From the NCBI GenBank assembly GCA_002366635.1, contig DFBN01000029.1, positions 8,577 to 14,182 on the forward strand: 5,606 nucleotides of DNA, given 5' to 3'. How positions within the stretch are numbered: the first letter of the stretch is position 1; each line of letters opens with the position of its first letter. Source of the stretch: Caldifarciminota bacterium UBA3079 (GTDB lineage Bacteria > Hydrothermota > Tepidihabitantia > Tepidihabitantales > Tepidihabitantaceae). This document shows positions 4,944 through 5,606 of the stretch, in pieces. The position numbers were made by a program, and so were the translations under genes. Under the pieces are notes generated by a model. That model was given only the letters and a program-made list of their open reading frames with translations. It was not told the origin of the DNA and made no database searches.

Positions 4944-5606
4944 TTGCCCAGCATCGAAAAAGAGGTCTGTGGCCGACCTTTATCCCTTGAATTTGGCCGC
5001 GTCGCCGGGCAGGCCGATGCCGGTGTGCTTGCCCGTTACGGCGACAGCATCGTGCTGGCAACCGCCTGCTACAAAAAAGAACTGGTAGAATACAAATCAT
5101 TCTTCCCTTTGACAGTAGATTATCGCGAACTGGCATTTGCAGCCGGCAAAATCCCCGGCGGATTCTTCAAACGCGAAGGCAGACCCCGTGATAAAGAAAC
5201 CCTGACCTGCCGATTGATCGACCGGCCGATAAGGCCTCTCTTCCCGTCCGATTTTCGCAATGAAACTCAAATCGTCGCATATCTGCTGTCAACTGATATG
5301 GAAAACGAAAGCGAATTCTTGGGCCTGATTGCGGCCTCGGCCGCACTTTCCGTTTCTGAGATTCCTTTCCAGGGGCCGATCGGCGTCTGCAGAATCGGAA
5401 AGATAAACGGCAAGCTTGTTGCCAATCCGCTGATGAGCCAATTCGATAAAGCGGATATGTCGATGATGTTTGTCGGAATAGAAGACAGAATTATGATGAT
5501 GGCCGGGGCGGCGGCCGAGGTATCAATCGATGATATTGACCATGCGGCCGAGCTGGCAATGCCAGTCATCCATCAGACAATCGAGCTGCAAAAAGACTTG
5601 GTGAGT
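4944..5606 (+). CDS. pnp: Polynucleotide phosphorylase, N-terminal part (3' end beyond window)
   Basis: Phosphorolytic 3'-5' exoribonuclease of mRNA decay, a trimer of subunits each with two RNase PH-like domains plus KH and S1 domains. The 221 codons present cover the first RNase PH-like domain and the beginning of the following helical region, out of the usual roughly 700. Motifs: IEKEVCGRPLSLEFGRVAGQ (4-23), ARYGDSIVLATA (30-41), FFPLTVDYRELAFAAGKIPG (53-72), FFKREGRPRDKETL (74-87), RLIDRPIRPLFPSDF (90-104), then LGLIAASAALS and PFQGPIGV further on. The start is TTG at 4944: the frame is closed by TAA at 4914-4916, no ATG or GTG precedes the conserved IEKE segment, and TTG puts that segment at the normal distance from the N-terminus. 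The gap to the rpsO stop is one base and no clear SD is seen, so translation is probably coupled to rpsO. Confidence 0.96.
   Translation, partial: MPSIEKEVCGRPLSLEFGRVAGQADAGVLARYGDSIVLATACYKKELVEYKSFFPLTVDYRELAFAAGKIPGGFFKREGRPRDKETLTCRLIDRPIRPLFPSDFRNETQIVAYLLSTDMENESEFLGLIAASAALSVSEIPFQGPIGVCRIGKINGKLVANPLMSQFDKADMSMMFVGIEDRIMMMAGAAAEVSIDDIDHAAELAMPVIHQTIELQKDLVS

Noticed and set aside
4652..4954. 100-codon minus-strand frame opposite rpsO
   Set aside because: It is fully antisense to a certain ribosomal protein gene and its translation resembles no known protein.
5267..5569. Low-complexity Ile/Ser-rich 100-codon minus-strand frame
   Set aside because: It is antisense to pnp, whose RNase PH-domain motifs are continuous on the plus strand.

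Overview
The window (5,606 bp, roughly balanced base composition) is a bacterial chromosome segment with five protein genes arranged around one divergent promoter region. No tRNA, rRNA, insertion sequence, CRISPR array or prophage was seen. The housekeeping genes (bacterial valyl-tRNA synthetase, ribosomal protein S15, polynucleotide phosphorylase) show it is a bacterium. SD sequences of the GGAGG type and TTGACA/TATAAT promoters fit a sigma-70-type transcription system. The lineage cannot be fixed from the sequence. An uncultured candidate phylum is my guess, not a result.

Left part, all on the minus strand and read from right to left: a glycosyltransferase fused to a C-terminal glycosidase-like helical domain (4413-2155), a GH130 family mannoside phosphorylase/hydrolase-like protein (2155-1199), and the 5' half of valS (1136-1, running off the window). 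The first two genes share one base (TAGTG), so they are almost certainly co-translated and work on the same glycan. valS lies 62 bp further on and has its own near-consensus promoter. The -10 box of that promoter ends only 8 nt before the ATG, so its mRNA should be leaderless or nearly so.

Middle (4414-4672): a 259-bp divergent intergenic region. It holds a perfect TTGACA-N18-TATAAT promoter for the glycan genes, a likely promoter for rpsO, a 7+7 bp perfect inverted repeat between them, and an imperfect palindrome over the rpsO -35 box.

Right part, plus strand: rpsO (complete, 89 codons) followed after one base by pnp (5' part, 221 codons, running off the window). This is the widely conserved rpsO-pnp pair. 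Here pnp starts with TTG, has no clear SD, and there is no room between the genes for an intergenic regulatory hairpin.

The most interesting points are the glycosyltransferase/helical-domain fusion coupled to GH130, which may be a small glycan synthesis and turnover module, and the predicted leaderless valS transcript.
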